From the NCBI GenBank assembly GCA_014651175.1, contig BMWJ01000008.1, positions 270,554-334,553 on the forward strand: 64,000 nt of DNA, written 5' to 3'. Shown in pieces: positions 1 through 9,442 of this stretch. The translations under genes and the position numbers were made by a program. Each line of letters opens with the position of its first letter. Position 1 is the first letter of the stretch. The notes under the pieces are model-generated. The model worked only from the letters and a program-made list of their open reading frames with translations, ran no database searches and was not told where the DNA came from. The DNA is from Streptomyces clavifer. GTDB lineage: Bacteria; Actinomycetota; Actinomycetes; Streptomycetales; Streptomycetaceae.

Positions 1-1
1 C

Positions 2-1003
2 ATCACCTCCGTCGGCGAGTTCCACTACCTGCACCACGCGCCCGGCGGCACGCCCTACGACAACCCGAACGCCATGGGCGAGGCGCTCATCGCGGCAGCG
101 GACGCGGCGGGCATCCGCATCACCCTGCTGGACACCGCCTACCTCGCCGCGGGATTCGGCGAGAGGCCCAACCGCCACCAGCTCCGCTTCAGCGACACCA
201 CCGCCGACGCCTGGGCCGAGCGCGCCTCCCTCCTCAAGGGCGGCGACCACGCGCTGATCGGTGCCGCCATCCACTCCGTACGGGCCGTCCCGGCCGGTCA
301 GCTGGCCACCGTGGTGCGGTGGGCCGAGGAGCGGGGAGCGCCGCTCCACGTCCACCTCTCCGAGCAGACCGCCGAGAACGACGCCTGCCTCACCGCCCAC
401 GGCCGCACCCCCACCCGGCTCCTCGCCGACCACGGGGTCCTCGGTCCGCGCACCACCGGCATCCACAACACGCACCTCACCGCCGAGGACATCGAGCTGC
501 TGGGGAACTCCGGCACCGGCACCTGCATGTGCCCCACCACCGAACGCGATCTCGCCGACGGCATCGGACCGGCCGCCGCCCTCCAGCGGGCGGGTTCCCC
601 GCTGTCCCTGGGCAGCGACAGCCACGCCGTGATCGACCTGTTCGAAGAGGCCAGGGCGATGGAGCTCAACGAGCGGCTGCGCACCCATGTGCGCGGCCAC
701 TGGACCGCGGCCGCCCTGCTGAGGGCCGCTTCCGCCGACGGCCACGCCGCCCTCGGCCGCCCCGACGCCGGCACGCTCGAACCGGGCGCGCCCGCCGACC
801 TCACCACCGTCGCCCTGGACTCCGTCAGAACAGCGGGGCCGGCGCCGCGGCTGGCGGCCGAGGCAGCGGTGTTCGCCGCCTCCGCGGCGGACGTGCGGCA
901 CACCGTCGTGGCGGGCCGTCACGTCGTCCGCGACGGTCGCCACACCCTGGTCGAGGACGTGCCCTCGGCACTCGCCGAGGCCATCGCCGCCCTGCACGGC
1001 TGA
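2..1003 (+). CDS. hutF: Formimidoylglutamate deiminase, 5' truncated
   Basis: Amidohydrolase-superfamily enzyme that deaminates N-formimidoyl-L-glutamate to N-formyl-L-glutamate and ammonia in histidine degradation. The reading frame is open from base 2, so the N-terminus with the first metal-binding His pair lies outside the window. Visible motifs are the HVHLSEQ segment (metal His and substrate-binding region), the [12 protein letters not shown] stretch typical of HutF, and the [15 protein letters not shown] segment with the catalytic Asp. It is followed 29 bases later by hutI on the same strand, which supports a hut operon. An ATG at 74 is internal, since family sequence continues upstream of it. 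Confidence 0.9.
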   Translation: MTSVGEFHYLHHAPGGTPYDNPNAMGEALIAAADAAGIRITLLDTAYLAAGFGERPNRHQLRFSDTTADAWAERASLLKGGDHALIGAAIHSVRAVPAGQLATVVRWAEERGAPLHVHLSEQTAENDACLTAHGRTPTRLLADHGVLGPRTTGIHNTHLTAEDIELLGNSGTGTCMCPTTERDLADGIGPAAALQRAGSPLSLGSDSHAVIDLFEEARAMELNERLRTHVRGHWTAAALLRAASADGHAALGRPDAGTLEPGAPADLTTVALDSVRTAGPAPRLAAEAAVFAASAADVRHTVVAGRHVVRDGRHTLVEDVPSALAEAIAALHG

Positions 1004-1032
1004 TACCCGACACCGACGAAAGCTGCCTCCGG

Positions 1033-2205
1033 ATGACGACCACCGCCATCACCGACATCGCCTGCCTGGTCACGAACGACCCCTCCCTCGGGGACGGGTC
1101 CCCCCTGGGCCTGATCCGGGACGCGGCCGTCGTCATCGACGGCGACCGCATCGTATGGGCCGGTGAATCGAACAGAGCGCCCGCCGCCGACAAGGCCGTC
1201 GACGCGGGCGGCCGGGCCATGATCCCGGGCTTCGTGGACTCCCACTCCCACCTGGTGTTCGCGGGCGACCGCACCCAGGAGTTCAACGCGCGCATGTCCG
1301 GCCGCCCCTACTCCGCCGGCGGCATCCGCACGACCGTCGCCGCCACCCGTGCCGCGTCCGACGACGAGCTCTCCGCCAACGTCGCCCGCTACCTCGCCGA
1401 GGCGCTCCGGCAGGGAACCACCACCTGCGAGACCAAGTCCGGCTACGGCCTGACCGTCGAGGACGAGGCGCGCGCCCTGCGTATCGCCGCCCGCCACACC
1501 GACGAGGTCACCTTCCTCGGCGCGCACATCGTGTCGCCCGACTACGCCGACGACCCCGCGGGCTACGTGGACCTGGTCACCGGACCGATGCTGGACGCCT
1601 GCGCCCCGCACGCCCGCTGGATCGACGTCTTCTGCGAGCAGGGCGCCTTCGACGGGGACCAGGCCCGCGCCGTCCTCACGGCCGGAATTGCCAAGGGACT
1701 GCACCCCCGCGTGCACGCCAACCAGCTCGGCCACGGCCCCGGGGTCCAGCTCGCCGTCGAGCTCGACGCCGCGTCGGCCGACCACTGCACCCATCTCACC
1801 GACGCCGACATCGACGCACTCGGCCAGGGCGACACCGTCGCCACCCTGCTCCCCGGCGCGGAGTTCTCCACCCGCGCGGTCTGGCCTGACGCCCGCCGCC
1901 TCCTCGACGCGGGGGCCACGGTCGCCCTGTCCACGGACTGCAACCCGGGCTCCTCGTTCACCTCGTCCATGCCGTTCTGCATCGCCCTCGCCGTACGGGA
2001 CATGGGCATGACCCCCGACGAGGCGGTCCGGGCCGCCACCGCCGGCGGTGCCGCGGCCCTGCGCCGCACCGACGTCGGCCGCATCGCACCGGGTGCCCGC
2101 GCCGACCTCCTGCTCCTCGACGCGCCGAGCCACGTCCACCTCGCCTACCGGCCGGGCGTCCCGCTGGCCGACGCCGTGTGGCAGCGCGGCGCCCGCGTCG
2201 CCTGA
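1033..2205 (+). CDS. hutI: Imidazolonepropionase
   Basis: Metal-dependent amidohydrolase (390 aa) that opens the ring of 4-imidazolone-5-propionate to give N-formimidoyl-L-glutamate, the substrate of the upstream hutF product. Seen directly: the HSH metal motif in [13 protein letters not shown], the [10 protein letters not shown] segment with further metal and substrate residues, and STDCNPGSS with the conserved Asp near the C-terminus. Length matches the family (about 390-410 aa). ATG 1033 is chosen because it starts the homologous region and lies 30 bases after the hutF stop. The open frame extends upstream only as an antisense-like Arg/Pro-rich shadow. Confidence 0.95.
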   Translation: MTTTAITDIACLVTNDPSLGDGSPLGLIRDAAVVIDGDRIVWAGESNRAPAADKAVDAGGRAMIPGFVDSHSHLVFAGDRTQEFNARMSGRPYSAGGIRTTVAATRAASDDELSANVARYLAEALRQGTTTCETKSGYGLTVEDEARALRIAARHTDEVTFLGAHIVSPDYADDPAGYVDLVTGPMLDACAPHARWIDVFCEQGAFDGDQARAVLTAGIAKGLHPRVHANQLGHGPGVQLAVELDAASADHCTHLTDADIDALGQGDTVATLLPGAEFSTRAVWPDARRLLDAGATVALSTDCNPGSSFTSSMPFCIALAVRDMGMTPDEAVRAATAGGAAALRRTDVGRIAPGARADLLLLDAPSHVHLAYRPGVPLADAVWQRGARVA

Positions 2206-2354
2206 CGCGCCGGCGGGGAAGGGTCCCGACGGCGGAGGGCGGGGCCCGGCCCTCGGCCGGCCGGTCACCGGACGTCGTCGCCGTCTACCGCTGAGTGACC
2301 GCGGCCGGTACCGTTCTGGGGCAGTGTGGCTCAGGGGGTGGACCGGGGGGTCTG

Positions 2355-3452
2355 GTGAGCAGTCGGCGCATACGCGTGGTCAGGCCCGGAGATCTGGGCG
2401 CGGGGGACATCGAGACCTGGCGGGAGCTCCGGGCGAAGTCCGGTGCTCCGGCCCATCCGTTCATGGAACCGGAATTCACCCTTGCCGTCGGCCGTGTCCG
2501 GCCGCGCGCACGGGTGGCCGTGATCAGTGAGGACGACGGCGGCACGGCCGGCTTCTTCCCGTTCGAGCGGGGGCGGCTGGGCCACGGCACGGCGATCGGC
2601 TTCGGGGTGTCCGACCTCCAGGGGGCGGTGCTGCGCCCCGGCCTGCCGCTGGACCCGCAGACGCTGCTGCGGGCCTGCGGGCTCTCCACCTGGGAGTTCG
2701 ACAACCTGGAGGAGAGACAGGGGCTCTTCGCACCGGACGCGGCCCGCTCGTACCCCTCCTACGTCATCGATGTGGGTGACGGCTACGAGAACTACGAGAA
2801 GGCGTTGCGCGCCCGGTCGCCCAAGTTCCTCAGGACGACCCTGGCGAAGGAGCGGAAGCTCGGCCGACTGGCCGGTGAGGTGCGGTTCGTCCTCGACGAG
2901 CGGGATCCGGCCGTGCTGCGGACCCTGATGGAGTGGAAGTCCGCCCAGTACCGCAGGACCGGACGCCGTGACCGTTTCGCCAGGAAGTGGATCCGCGAGC
3001 TGGTGGAGTTCCTCTTCCACACCCGGGCACCCGGGTGCTCCGGCCTGCTCTCGGTCCTGTACGCGGGCGACCGGCCCGTGGCCGCCCACTTCGGGCTGCG
3101 CTCGCGCACGGTGCTCTCGTGCTGGTTCCCGGCGTACGCGACCGGGTTCGCGAAGTTCTCACCGGGGCTGATCCTGCACCTGTCGATGGCACGGGCGGCC
3201 GCGGGCGACGGTATCGGGATGCTCGACATGGGGCGCGGGGCGGCCGAGTACAAGGACGGTCTGAAGACCGGGGAACTCACCGTGTACGAGGGGGCGTCGG
3301 TCAGACCCGGGGTGGGCGCGGCCCTCCGGTGGGCCGGCCGGGAGCCCTCGCGGCGGGCCCACGGTTTCGTACGGAACCGTCCCCGGCTCGCGGGCCTGGC
3401 CCGGCGCGGTCTCGAACGGGCCGGCCGGCTGCGCGATCCGAAGACGCCGTAG
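2355..3452 (+). CDS. GNAT-type acyltransferase (CelD/BcsL-like), polysaccharide locus
   Basis: Predicted 365-aa protein of the CelD/BcsL GNAT-like family, whose members occur in exopolysaccharide loci and are thought to acylate sugars or attach residues in the cytoplasm. Visible features are the FxEPEF-type N-terminal segment, SPKFLRTTLAKERKL, and a C-terminal half (about residues 190-320) with VLYAGDRPVAAHFGLRS and MLDMGRGAAEYKDGL, typical of this fold. I chose GTG 2355 because a G-run Shine-Dalgarno lies just upstream; an in-frame GTG at 2295 would add 20 unconserved-looking residues. It starts a run of polysaccharide-type genes (to 12762). Substrate unknown. Confidence 0.75.
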   Translation: MSSRRIRVVRPGDLGAGDIETWRELRAKSGAPAHPFMEPEFTLAVGRVRPRARVAVISEDDGGTAGFFPFERGRLGHGTAIGFGVSDLQGAVLRPGLPLDPQTLLRACGLSTWEFDNLEERQGLFAPDAARSYPSYVIDVGDGYENYEKALRARSPKFLRTTLAKERKLGRLAGEVRFVLDERDPAVLRTLMEWKSAQYRRTGRRDRFARKWIRELVEFLFHTRAPGCSGLLSVLYAGDRPVAAHFGLRSRTVLSCWFPAYATGFAKFSPGLILHLSMARAAAGDGIGMLDMGRGAAEYKDGLKTGELTVYEGASVRPGVGAALRWAGREPSRRAHGFVRNRPRLAGLARRGLERAGRLRDPKTP

Positions 3453-3529
3453 CGGCGGAACACGCCACAGCACCGGAACACGCCGACGCCCGAACAGGCC
3501 ATGGCGTCAGGACGGGGGGAGAGCACCGG

Positions 3530-4864
3530 ATGCCGTACAGAACAGCACCGTTACCCGACACATCCCGGCTCGGCGGCATCGCCGTCACCGAGCTGGAGCT
3601 CGAAGCGCCGGACGGCTCGGGCCCACGGACCACGCCCGCCCCCGGCAGCCCACCGCTGGAGCGGGCGGCTCCGCCGACCGGGCGGCGCGACCGCGACGAC
3701 CGGCGCGTCTTCGCCCTCGTACGGCTGCGCGGGCGCCCGGTCGGCACGGTCGTCGGCCGGATCCGGGCGGGCGACGACCCGGCCACGGTCCTCGCCGAGC
3801 AGGCGGCGGACGAGATCGACCTGCCCGTCGGCCCGTCCCCGTCCGCGGCGGCCCACGCGCCCCGGGCCACCGTCGTCGTCGCCACCCGGGAGCGCCCCGG
3901 GCAGCTCGCCCGCGCCCTCGACTCGCTGCTCGCCCAGGACCATCCGGACTTCGAGATCGTGGTCGTCGACAACGCCCCGGTCACCACGGCCACCCGCGCC
4001 CTCGTCACCGGCGCCGCATACCGGGACCGCGGCGTGCGCTACGCCCTGGAGCCCGTGCCCGGTCTGGCCTCGGCCCACAACCGGGGCATCGCCGAAGCGG
4101 GCGCGGACGTTCTCGCCTTCACGGACGACGACGTCGTCGCCGACCCGGGCTGGCTCACCGCCCTCACCCGGCCGTTCGCGGCCGACCCCCGGCTCGCCTG
4201 CGTCACCGGCCTGATCCTGCCCGCCCGGCTGAGCACCCCGGCGCAGATCCTGCTGGAGAGCCACGGCGGCTTCGCCAAGGGGTTCACCGAGCGCCGCTAC
4301 GACCCGGCGCACCCCCCGGCCGACGAGCCCCTCTTCCCGTTCACCGCCGGACGGTTCGGGTCCGGGGCCAGCATGGCCTTCCGTGCCGGGCCGCTGCGGG
4401 CGGTCGGCGGTTTCGACCCCGCCACCGGCACCGGCACCGCGGCCAGGGGAGGCGACGACCTGTACGCCTTCGTGCGGCTGCTCGCCGAAGGCCACCCGTT
4501 GCTCTACACGCCCGACGCGATCGTCTGGCACCGCCACCGCGAGAGCTGGGCGGACCTGTGCGGACAGGCCCACGGATACGGGGCGGGGCTCACCGCCTGC
4601 CTCACCGCGCTCCTGGTCCGCCGTCCGGCCCTGCTGCCCGCCCTGCTCGTCCGGCTGCCGCGCGGCCTCGCGCACGCCCGCACGATGACCGCGCCGCGTG
4701 CCACCGGGACGGCCGGAGTCCCCGGGGCGCACGGCACGTACACCCACCCGTGGCCCCGGCACCTGTCGCGGCTGGAGCGGCGCGGTCTGCTCTACGGCCC
4801 CGTCGGCTACGTCCGTGCCCGGCTCGCCGTCCGCGGCGTACGACGCCCCTGGGAGGGGAGATGA
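3530..4864 (+). CDS. Family 2 glycosyltransferase with TTA codon at residue 8
   Basis: 444-aa GT-A fold glycosyltransferase. After about 110 residues of unassigned N-terminal sequence, the GT2 domain runs from ATVVVATRERPGQ (about residue 114) through the nucleotide-sugar/metal motif TDDD (D199-D201) to about residue 335, with GGDDLYAFVRLL as the acceptor-side acidic motif. The ATG at 3530 has a strong GGGGGGAGAG Shine-Dalgarno. Codon 8 (3551-3553) is TTA, read only by the developmentally regulated bldA tRNA in Streptomyces, so translation is predicted to be growth-phase dependent. The stop overlaps the next gene's start (ATGA), indicating translational coupling with the deacetylase. Confidence 0.88.
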   Translation: MPYRTAPLPDTSRLGGIAVTELELEAPDGSGPRTTPAPGSPPLERAAPPTGRRDRDDRRVFALVRLRGRPVGTVVGRIRAGDDPATVLAEQAADEIDLPVGPSPSAAAHAPRATVVVATRERPGQLARALDSLLAQDHPDFEIVVVDNAPVTTATRALVTGAAYRDRGVRYALEPVPGLASAHNRGIAEAGADVLAFTDDDVVADPGWLTALTRPFAADPRLACVTGLILPARLSTPAQILLESHGGFAKGFTERRYDPAHPPADEPLFPFTAGRFGSGASMAFRAGPLRAVGGFDPATGTGTAARGGDDLYAFVRLLAEGHPLLYTPDAIVWHRHRESWADLCGQAHGYGAGLTACLTALLVRRPALLPALLVRLPRGLAHARTMTAPRATGTAGVPGAHGTYTHPWPRHLSRLERRGLLYGPVGYVRARLAVRGVRRPWEGR

Positions 4865-5703
4865 GCGCTCACGGACCGGACGGATCCCGCGCGCGCCGAG
4901 GAGCCTTGGCCGCTGCCGTACCCGTGCTGCTCTACCACGCGGTGATGGAGGACCCGCCGGAGTGGATCGCCGAATTCACCGTCACGCCCCGGGCGTTCGC
5001 GGAGCAGCTCGACGCGATCGTGGACAGCGGGCGCACGCCCGTCCCGGTCAGCGCCCTCGTCGGCCGTCTGGCGGGCCGGGTACAACTGCCCGACCGGCCG
5101 GTCGTCCTCACGTTCGACGACGGCTTCGCCGATCTGCCGGGCCCGACGGCGGAGGCGCTCGCCGGGCGCTCGATGCCCGCCACCGCCTACCTCACCACCG
5201 GGGCGCTGGACCCGTCCGGCGACGGCTGCCTGCTGCCGCCCGGACCGATGATGACCCTGGCGCAGGCGCCGCTGCTGGAGCAGTACGGCATGGAGGTGGG
5301 CGGGCACACCGTCACCCATGCCCAGCTGGACACGCTGTCCGGTGCGCGGCTGCGGCGCGAACTCGTCGACTCGAAGCGGGCCTTGGAGGACGTGCTCGGG
5401 CACGGGGTGACGCACCTCGCCTATCCGCACGGGTACAACAGCGGGGCCGTGCGCCGCGCCGCCCGGGACGCCGGGTACGAGAGTGCGGTGGCCGTCCGGC
5501 ACGCACTGAGCTCCCTCCGGGACGAGCCCTTCCGGATCGCGCGGCTGATCCTGCGGCGGCACCACACCGTGCGGGACGTGGAGCGGTGGATGGCGGGGGA
5601 GGGCGCCCCCGGGGCGCCGTTCGCCGACTCGCTCCCGACGGTGGGATGGCGGTGGTACCGGCGGGCGCGGGCGGCGGCCCGGGGGCCGGTGTTCGCGGGC
5701 TGA
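4861..5703 (+). CDS. Polysaccharide deacetylase (NodB/CE4 family)
   Basis: 280-aa carbohydrate esterase family 4 protein. The NodB motifs are present: LTFDDGFAD (catalytic base and metal Asp at D86/D87), HTVTH (metal His H149 and H153) and AYPHGYNS (H190 region). The family removes N- or O-acetyl groups from chitin-like polymers, peptidoglycan or exopolysaccharide. I see only a short hydrophobic stretch near the N-terminus (AAAVPVLLY) that belongs to the first strand of the fold, so no clear signal peptide; it may act inside the cell or leave by another route. Overlaps the upstream GT2 gene by 4 nt, consistent with modification of the same polymer. Confidence 0.88.
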   Translation: MSAHGPDGSRARRGALAAAVPVLLYHAVMEDPPEWIAEFTVTPRAFAEQLDAIVDSGRTPVPVSALVGRLAGRVQLPDRPVVLTFDDGFADLPGPTAEALAGRSMPATAYLTTGALDPSGDGCLLPPGPMMTLAQAPLLEQYGMEVGGHTVTHAQLDTLSGARLRRELVDSKRALEDVLGHGVTHLAYPHGYNSGAVRRAARDAGYESAVAVRHALSSLRDEPFRIARLILRRHHTVRDVERWMAGEGAPGAPFADSLPTVGWRWYRRARAAARGPVFAG

Positions 5704-5822
5704 GGAGCACGAACCCCCGCCGGGCCCACGTGAGGACGGCCCGGCGCGGTCGGCCACCACGCGGGCGGCCGCAGGACCGGTGACGGACCGAGTGAAAGCC
5801 GTACAAAGGCGAAGCGCGTTCC

Positions 5823-5828
5823 TATACT
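5823..5828 (+). promoter_or_regulatory. Candidate -10 element for the membrane-protein gene at 5887
   Basis: TATACT lies about 60 bases before the GTG start at 5887 and stands out as AT-rich in a GC-rich intergenic gap (5704-5886). No convincing -35 hexamer is visible 17-18 bases upstream. It suggests a separate transcript beginning before the membrane-protein gene. Confidence 0.4.
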
Positions 5829-5886
5829 TCGCTCAAGGGGACAGCGGCGTGACGGCCGCGACCACATCCGTGGGGGGAGTCGCACC

Positions 5887-7791
5887 GTGCAGCAGCATGT
5901 GCCCGTACCGGTCACCGGGGGCGCCGCGGGGAGCGGTGGCACCGAGCCGCCGGAGCCGGGACCCCCGGCCACAGCCCCCCGGGCCTCCTCGCGCCTTCGC
6001 CGCCGCGCCGCGCCTGATCCGCAACTCCTGCTGAGCTGGCTGCCGTTACTGGTGGCAGCCGCACTCTGGGGCCACGCCCTGCCGCACATCGGGTTCCGCT
6101 CGATGGGCGAGTACGGCCTCCTCGACCGGCTGCCCGTCACCTACTACCTGTCCCTCCTCGTCCTCACCGCGGGCTTCCTGGCCACCCTGCGCCGCGCGGG
6201 CACCGCTCCGTGGTGGCCCGCCCTGCACTGCGCCGCACTGCTGACGGCACTCAAGGGCGTCCCCGCCGTGCTGTACGACTCCGAGCGCTACCCCTGGGCC
6301 TCCAAGCACGACGCGGTCATCGACCACCTGCTGGCCAACGGCGAACTGCGCCCGAGCGAGGGCCTGTCCGGCAACATGTCGGCGTACGACCAGTGGCCCG
6401 GCTTCTTCACCCTCAACGCCGGGCTCGTCCGCGCCTTCGGGGCCGACGGCGCCGCCACGTATCTCAACTGGGCACCCATCGTCCTCGGCCTGCTGATGAT
6501 GCCGGTCCTGATCCTGATCTACCGGACCTTCAGCGAGGACTGGCGCCTCGTGTGGACCGCCGTCTGGATCTTCCAGCTCGCCAACTGGGTGGGCCAGGAC
6601 TACCTCGCCCCGCAGGGCCTCGCCCTCCTCCTCCACCTCGCCGTGCTCGCCGTCGTCCTGCGGCACTTCGTGCGCCCCGGATCGGCCGGACGGCTGCGTT
6701 CCCGCGCGTACCTCGACCCGGCCGCCGCGGCCGTGCCGCCGCCCACCGGCACCCGGCAGCGGGCGGTCTGCGTGGTGGTCCTCGTACCGGTGCTCGTCGC
6801 GGTCAACGCGGTGCACCAGCTCACCCCGGTGATGCTCTGTGCCACCCTGCTCGCCCTCAACCTCACCCGCCGCTACCGCAACCCCGGACTGCTCGTCGTG
6901 GCCGGTCTCCTCATGCTGGCCTGGGACCTGACCATGGGCCGCCCGCTGTTCACCGAGACGCTGGGCACCCTGCGTGAATCGCTCGGCGAGATCACGCGGA
7001 ACTCCCGGGCGGGGTACGCGGGGCAGCTCACCGGGGCGGGCCCCGAGCTCGCGGGGCGGGCCAACGTCGTGATGGTGCTCGCCGTCGCCGCCCTCGCGGG
7101 CACGGCCCTCCTGCTGCGGCGCCGCCTGGTGCACAGCGCCCTGCCGCTGCTGCTCGCATCCGCCGCCCCCGTACCGCTGTTCGTGGTCAACGACTACGGC
7201 GGTGAGATGCTCTTCCGGGTCTACCTGTTCGCGCTGCCCGGCGCAGCCTTCTTCGCCGCGGCCGCACTCGTGCCGGCGGCCGGCGGGAGCGGGGCGCACC
7301 GGGTCCGTCCGGCGGTACGCAGGATCAGCGCCGTCGCGCTCCCGGTGTCACTGGTGGCGCTGCTCGCCGGGTTCATGCCGTCGTACTACGGCAAGGAGCA
7401 GATGAACTACACCCCGCCGGCCGAGACCGCGCTCGTCACCCGCGCCATCGACCGGGCTCCGGACGGAGCGCTGATCCTGGCCACCACGGGCTCCTTCCCG
7501 CGGGCGCTGCACCGCTACGACGAGCTGGAGCACTGGTTCTTCGCGGAGCAGGAGCTGCCGGAGAACGTCGCCATGCTCAAGGACCCGGCGCACTACCTCG
7601 CGACCCGTCTGCCGCCGGATGCCACGGCCTACGTCATCCTCACGCGCACCCAGGACGTCTACACCGCCGGCGAAGGGCTGCTGCCGCCCGGCGGATTCGC
7701 CGGACTGACCAGGGACCTCGGCGCCTCGCCGCTCTTCCGCGTCGTCGAGCGCACCGGGCACGGAGTCGTCCTGCGGTACGTCGGCCCCTAG
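5887..7791 (+). CDS. Polytopic membrane protein, polysaccharide polymerase/GT-C-like
   Basis: 634-aa integral membrane protein with roughly ten or more hydrophobic segments between about residues 40 and 530, and an extracytoplasmic C-terminal part (about residues 500-634) without transmembrane helices. The overall plan, with a loop near the motif WVGQDYLAPQG and a soluble C-terminal domain, resembles GT-C glycosyltransferases or Wzy-like polymerases, but I do not recognise a defined family. GTG 5887 follows a strong GGGGGGAG site. Codon 54 (6046-6048) is TTA, a second bldA-dependent codon in this locus. It probably assembles or polymerises the glycan made by the neighbouring genes (inference). 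Confidence 0.75.
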   Translation: MQQHVPVPVTGGAAGSGGTEPPEPGPPATAPRASSRLRRRAAPDPQLLLSWLPLLVAAALWGHALPHIGFRSMGEYGLLDRLPVTYYLSLLVLTAGFLATLRRAGTAPWWPALHCAALLTALKGVPAVLYDSERYPWASKHDAVIDHLLANGELRPSEGLSGNMSAYDQWPGFFTLNAGLVRAFGADGAATYLNWAPIVLGLLMMPVLILIYRTFSEDWRLVWTAVWIFQLANWVGQDYLAPQGLALLLHLAVLAVVLRHFVRPGSAGRLRSRAYLDPAAAAVPPPTGTRQRAVCVVVLVPVLVAVNAVHQLTPVMLCATLLALNLTRRYRNPGLLVVAGLLMLAWDLTMGRPLFTETLGTLRESLGEITRNSRAGYAGQLTGAGPELAGRANVVMVLAVAALAGTALLLRRRLVHSALPLLLASAAPVPLFVVNDYGGEMLFRVYLFALPGAAFFAAAALVPAAGGSGAHRVRPAVRRISAVALPVSLVALLAGFMPSYYGKEQMNYTPPAETALVTRAIDRAPDGALILATTGSFPRALHRYDELEHWFFAEQELPENVAMLKDPAHYLATRLPPDATAYVILTRTQDVYTAGEGLLPPGGFAGLTRDLGASPLFRVVERTGHGVVLRYVGP

Positions 7792-7892
7792 GCCGGCGCG
7801 CGGCGGACAGCAGGCCGGCGAACCGGCAGCCGGCGGACCAGCAGGCAGCGGAACCCGCACACCAGGAGTCCGGCACACCAGGAGGCCGCCCC

Positions 7893-8315
7893 GTGTCCGA
7901 GCAACGTCAACCGATACTCCCCGTCCGGCAGGCCCTGATCAGGGCGGGCGTGGCGCTCTCCGGGTGGGTGGCGCTCTCCGTGACCGCGCTGCCGGGCGGT
8001 TCGCCCCTGCGCTGGGCGCCCGTGCTCCTCTTCGTCTGCTTCGGCCCCGGCCTCGCCCTGCTGTATCCGCAGCCCGGGGCGCCCGGGCCCGGTGCCCGGC
8101 TCGAGACGGCGGCCCTCGCCGCGCCCTTCGGGCTCTCGCTCGCCGTTCTCACCGCCACCGCCCTCTTCCTGGTGGAGGCGTTCTCGGCGACCGCCTTCCT
8201 GGTGTCGCTCGCCGCGTTCACCACACTCGTCGCCGCGCTGCCCGGGCTTCCGCTGCCGGCGGCCACCCGGGGTGCCGTCGGGCGGAGCAGGCCCCGGCCC
8301 GGGAGGCGCCGATGA
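7893..8315 (+). CDS. Small membrane protein of the polysaccharide locus
   Basis: 140-aa protein with about four hydrophobic segments (roughly residues 15-33, 40-57, 68-90, 92-115) and a short basic C-terminal tail (SRPRPGRRR). I do not recognise a family. It begins at GTG 7893, about 100 bases after the large membrane protein, and its stop overlaps the start of the GH26-like gene by 4 nt (ATGA), so the two are probably translated together. A role as an accessory subunit of polymer assembly or export is a guess from position only. Confidence 0.7.
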   Translation: MSEQRQPILPVRQALIRAGVALSGWVALSVTALPGGSPLRWAPVLLFVCFGPGLALLYPQPGAPGPGARLETAALAAPFGLSLAVLTATALFLVEAFSATAFLVSLAAFTTLVAALPGLPLPAATRGAVGRSRPRPGRRR

Positions 8316-9442
8316 GCGGCCCCCGCACGGTGGCACCGCACCGCTGCCGCACGCACCTGGTGCTCGCCCTGGTCTCCGTCGCCGCGCTGCTGGCCGGACT
8401 CGCCGCCTGGCTCGGTACACCCTCCTCCGGGAGCGGCGACACCCTGCCCCCGGCCGGCGCCCTGCCCGCCGACGCGGCCACCGGCGCCGTGCCCGGTGGG
8501 GCCTGCGCTCCCACAGCCACGCTCGTCCCGCCCTGCGGAGCCTGGTGGGGTGCCTACGTCCCGCACGACCGGAACGGGTCGCTCCAGGGGGCCGTTCACG
8601 CGTTCGAGGAGAAGATCGGCCGGAGGCTCGACCTCCTCTACACGTACCACGACATGTCGGACAGCGAGCTCGACGGGCAGCTCCTCACCCCCGACGAACA
8701 GGTCCTGGGCCGGGACCGGATGCTGATGCTGGCCTGGGAGTCCACGGTGTGGCGCGAGCCCCGTCACGCCGGTTGGACCGAGGACCAGCTGGGCTGGGCG
8801 AAGGTCGCCTCGGGGGCGTACGACCGCGAGATCATCGACCCGCAGGCCCGCCGCGTCAAGGCGTACGGGAAGCGGGTCTTCCTCTCCTTCGACCAGGAGG
8901 TCGACGCCCGGGTCGGGGACGCGGGCACTCCCGAGGAGTACGTCGCCGCCTACCGCCACCTCCACGAGCGCTTCGAGGAGCTCGGCGTGGACAACGTGGT
9001 GTGGGTGTGGACGGTCTCCGGCTACCTCGGAGCGGGAGCGCTCTTCGAGCGGCTCTACCCGGGCGACGACTACGTCGACTGGATCGGCATGGACCAGTAC
9101 AACTACTTCACCTGCCACCGGACCACCGACTGGAAGGAGTTCGACCGCAGCCAGCGGCCGGCGTACGACTGGCTGCGCACCCGCATCAGCGCCGAGAAGC
9201 CCCTGATGTTCGCCGAGTTCGCCACGGTGCCCGATCCTGCGGACCCGGACCGCCAGCGCGCCTGGTACGAGGGAATCCCGGAGGCCGTGCGCACCATGCC
9301 CCGGGCCAAGGCGCTGGTGCACTGGAACCGGGCGGTGCCGGGCGAGGGCTGCGACCTCACGGTCAACAGCGGACCCGGCCTGGAGGGGTACCGCACGGCC
9401 GGCCAGGACGACTACTTCAAGCAGCCGGTCCCCGGCCGCTGA
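8312..9442 (+). CDS. GH26-like glycoside hydrolase, membrane anchored or secreted
   Basis: 376-aa protein with an N-terminal hydrophobic segment (about residues 15-36, signal peptide or anchor), then a TIM-barrel domain resembling glycoside hydrolase family 26 (beta-mannanases and related enzymes). Likely catalytic pair: E196 in LSFDQEVD (acid/base position) and E302 in MFAEFAT (nucleophile position). WVWTVSGYLG and DWIGMDQYNY lie between them as expected for the barrel. Hydrolases of this kind in export loci usually trim the polymer during secretion. The 3' end overlaps the convergent flippase gene by 26 bases. Confidence 0.82.
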   Translation: MSGPRTVAPHRCRTHLVLALVSVAALLAGLAAWLGTPSSGSGDTLPPAGALPADAATGAVPGGACAPTATLVPPCGAWWGAYVPHDRNGSLQGAVHAFEEKIGRRLDLLYTYHDMSDSELDGQLLTPDEQVLGRDRMLMLAWESTVWREPRHAGWTEDQLGWAKVASGAYDREIIDPQARRVKAYGKRVFLSFDQEVDARVGDAGTPEEYVAAYRHLHERFEELGVDNVVWVWTVSGYLGAGALFERLYPGDDYVDWIGMDQYNYFTCHRTTDWKEFDRSQRPAYDWLRTRISAEKPLMFAEFATVPDPADPDRQRAWYEGIPEAVRTMPRAKALVHWNRAVPGEGCDLTVNSGPGLEGYRTAGQDDYFKQPVPGR

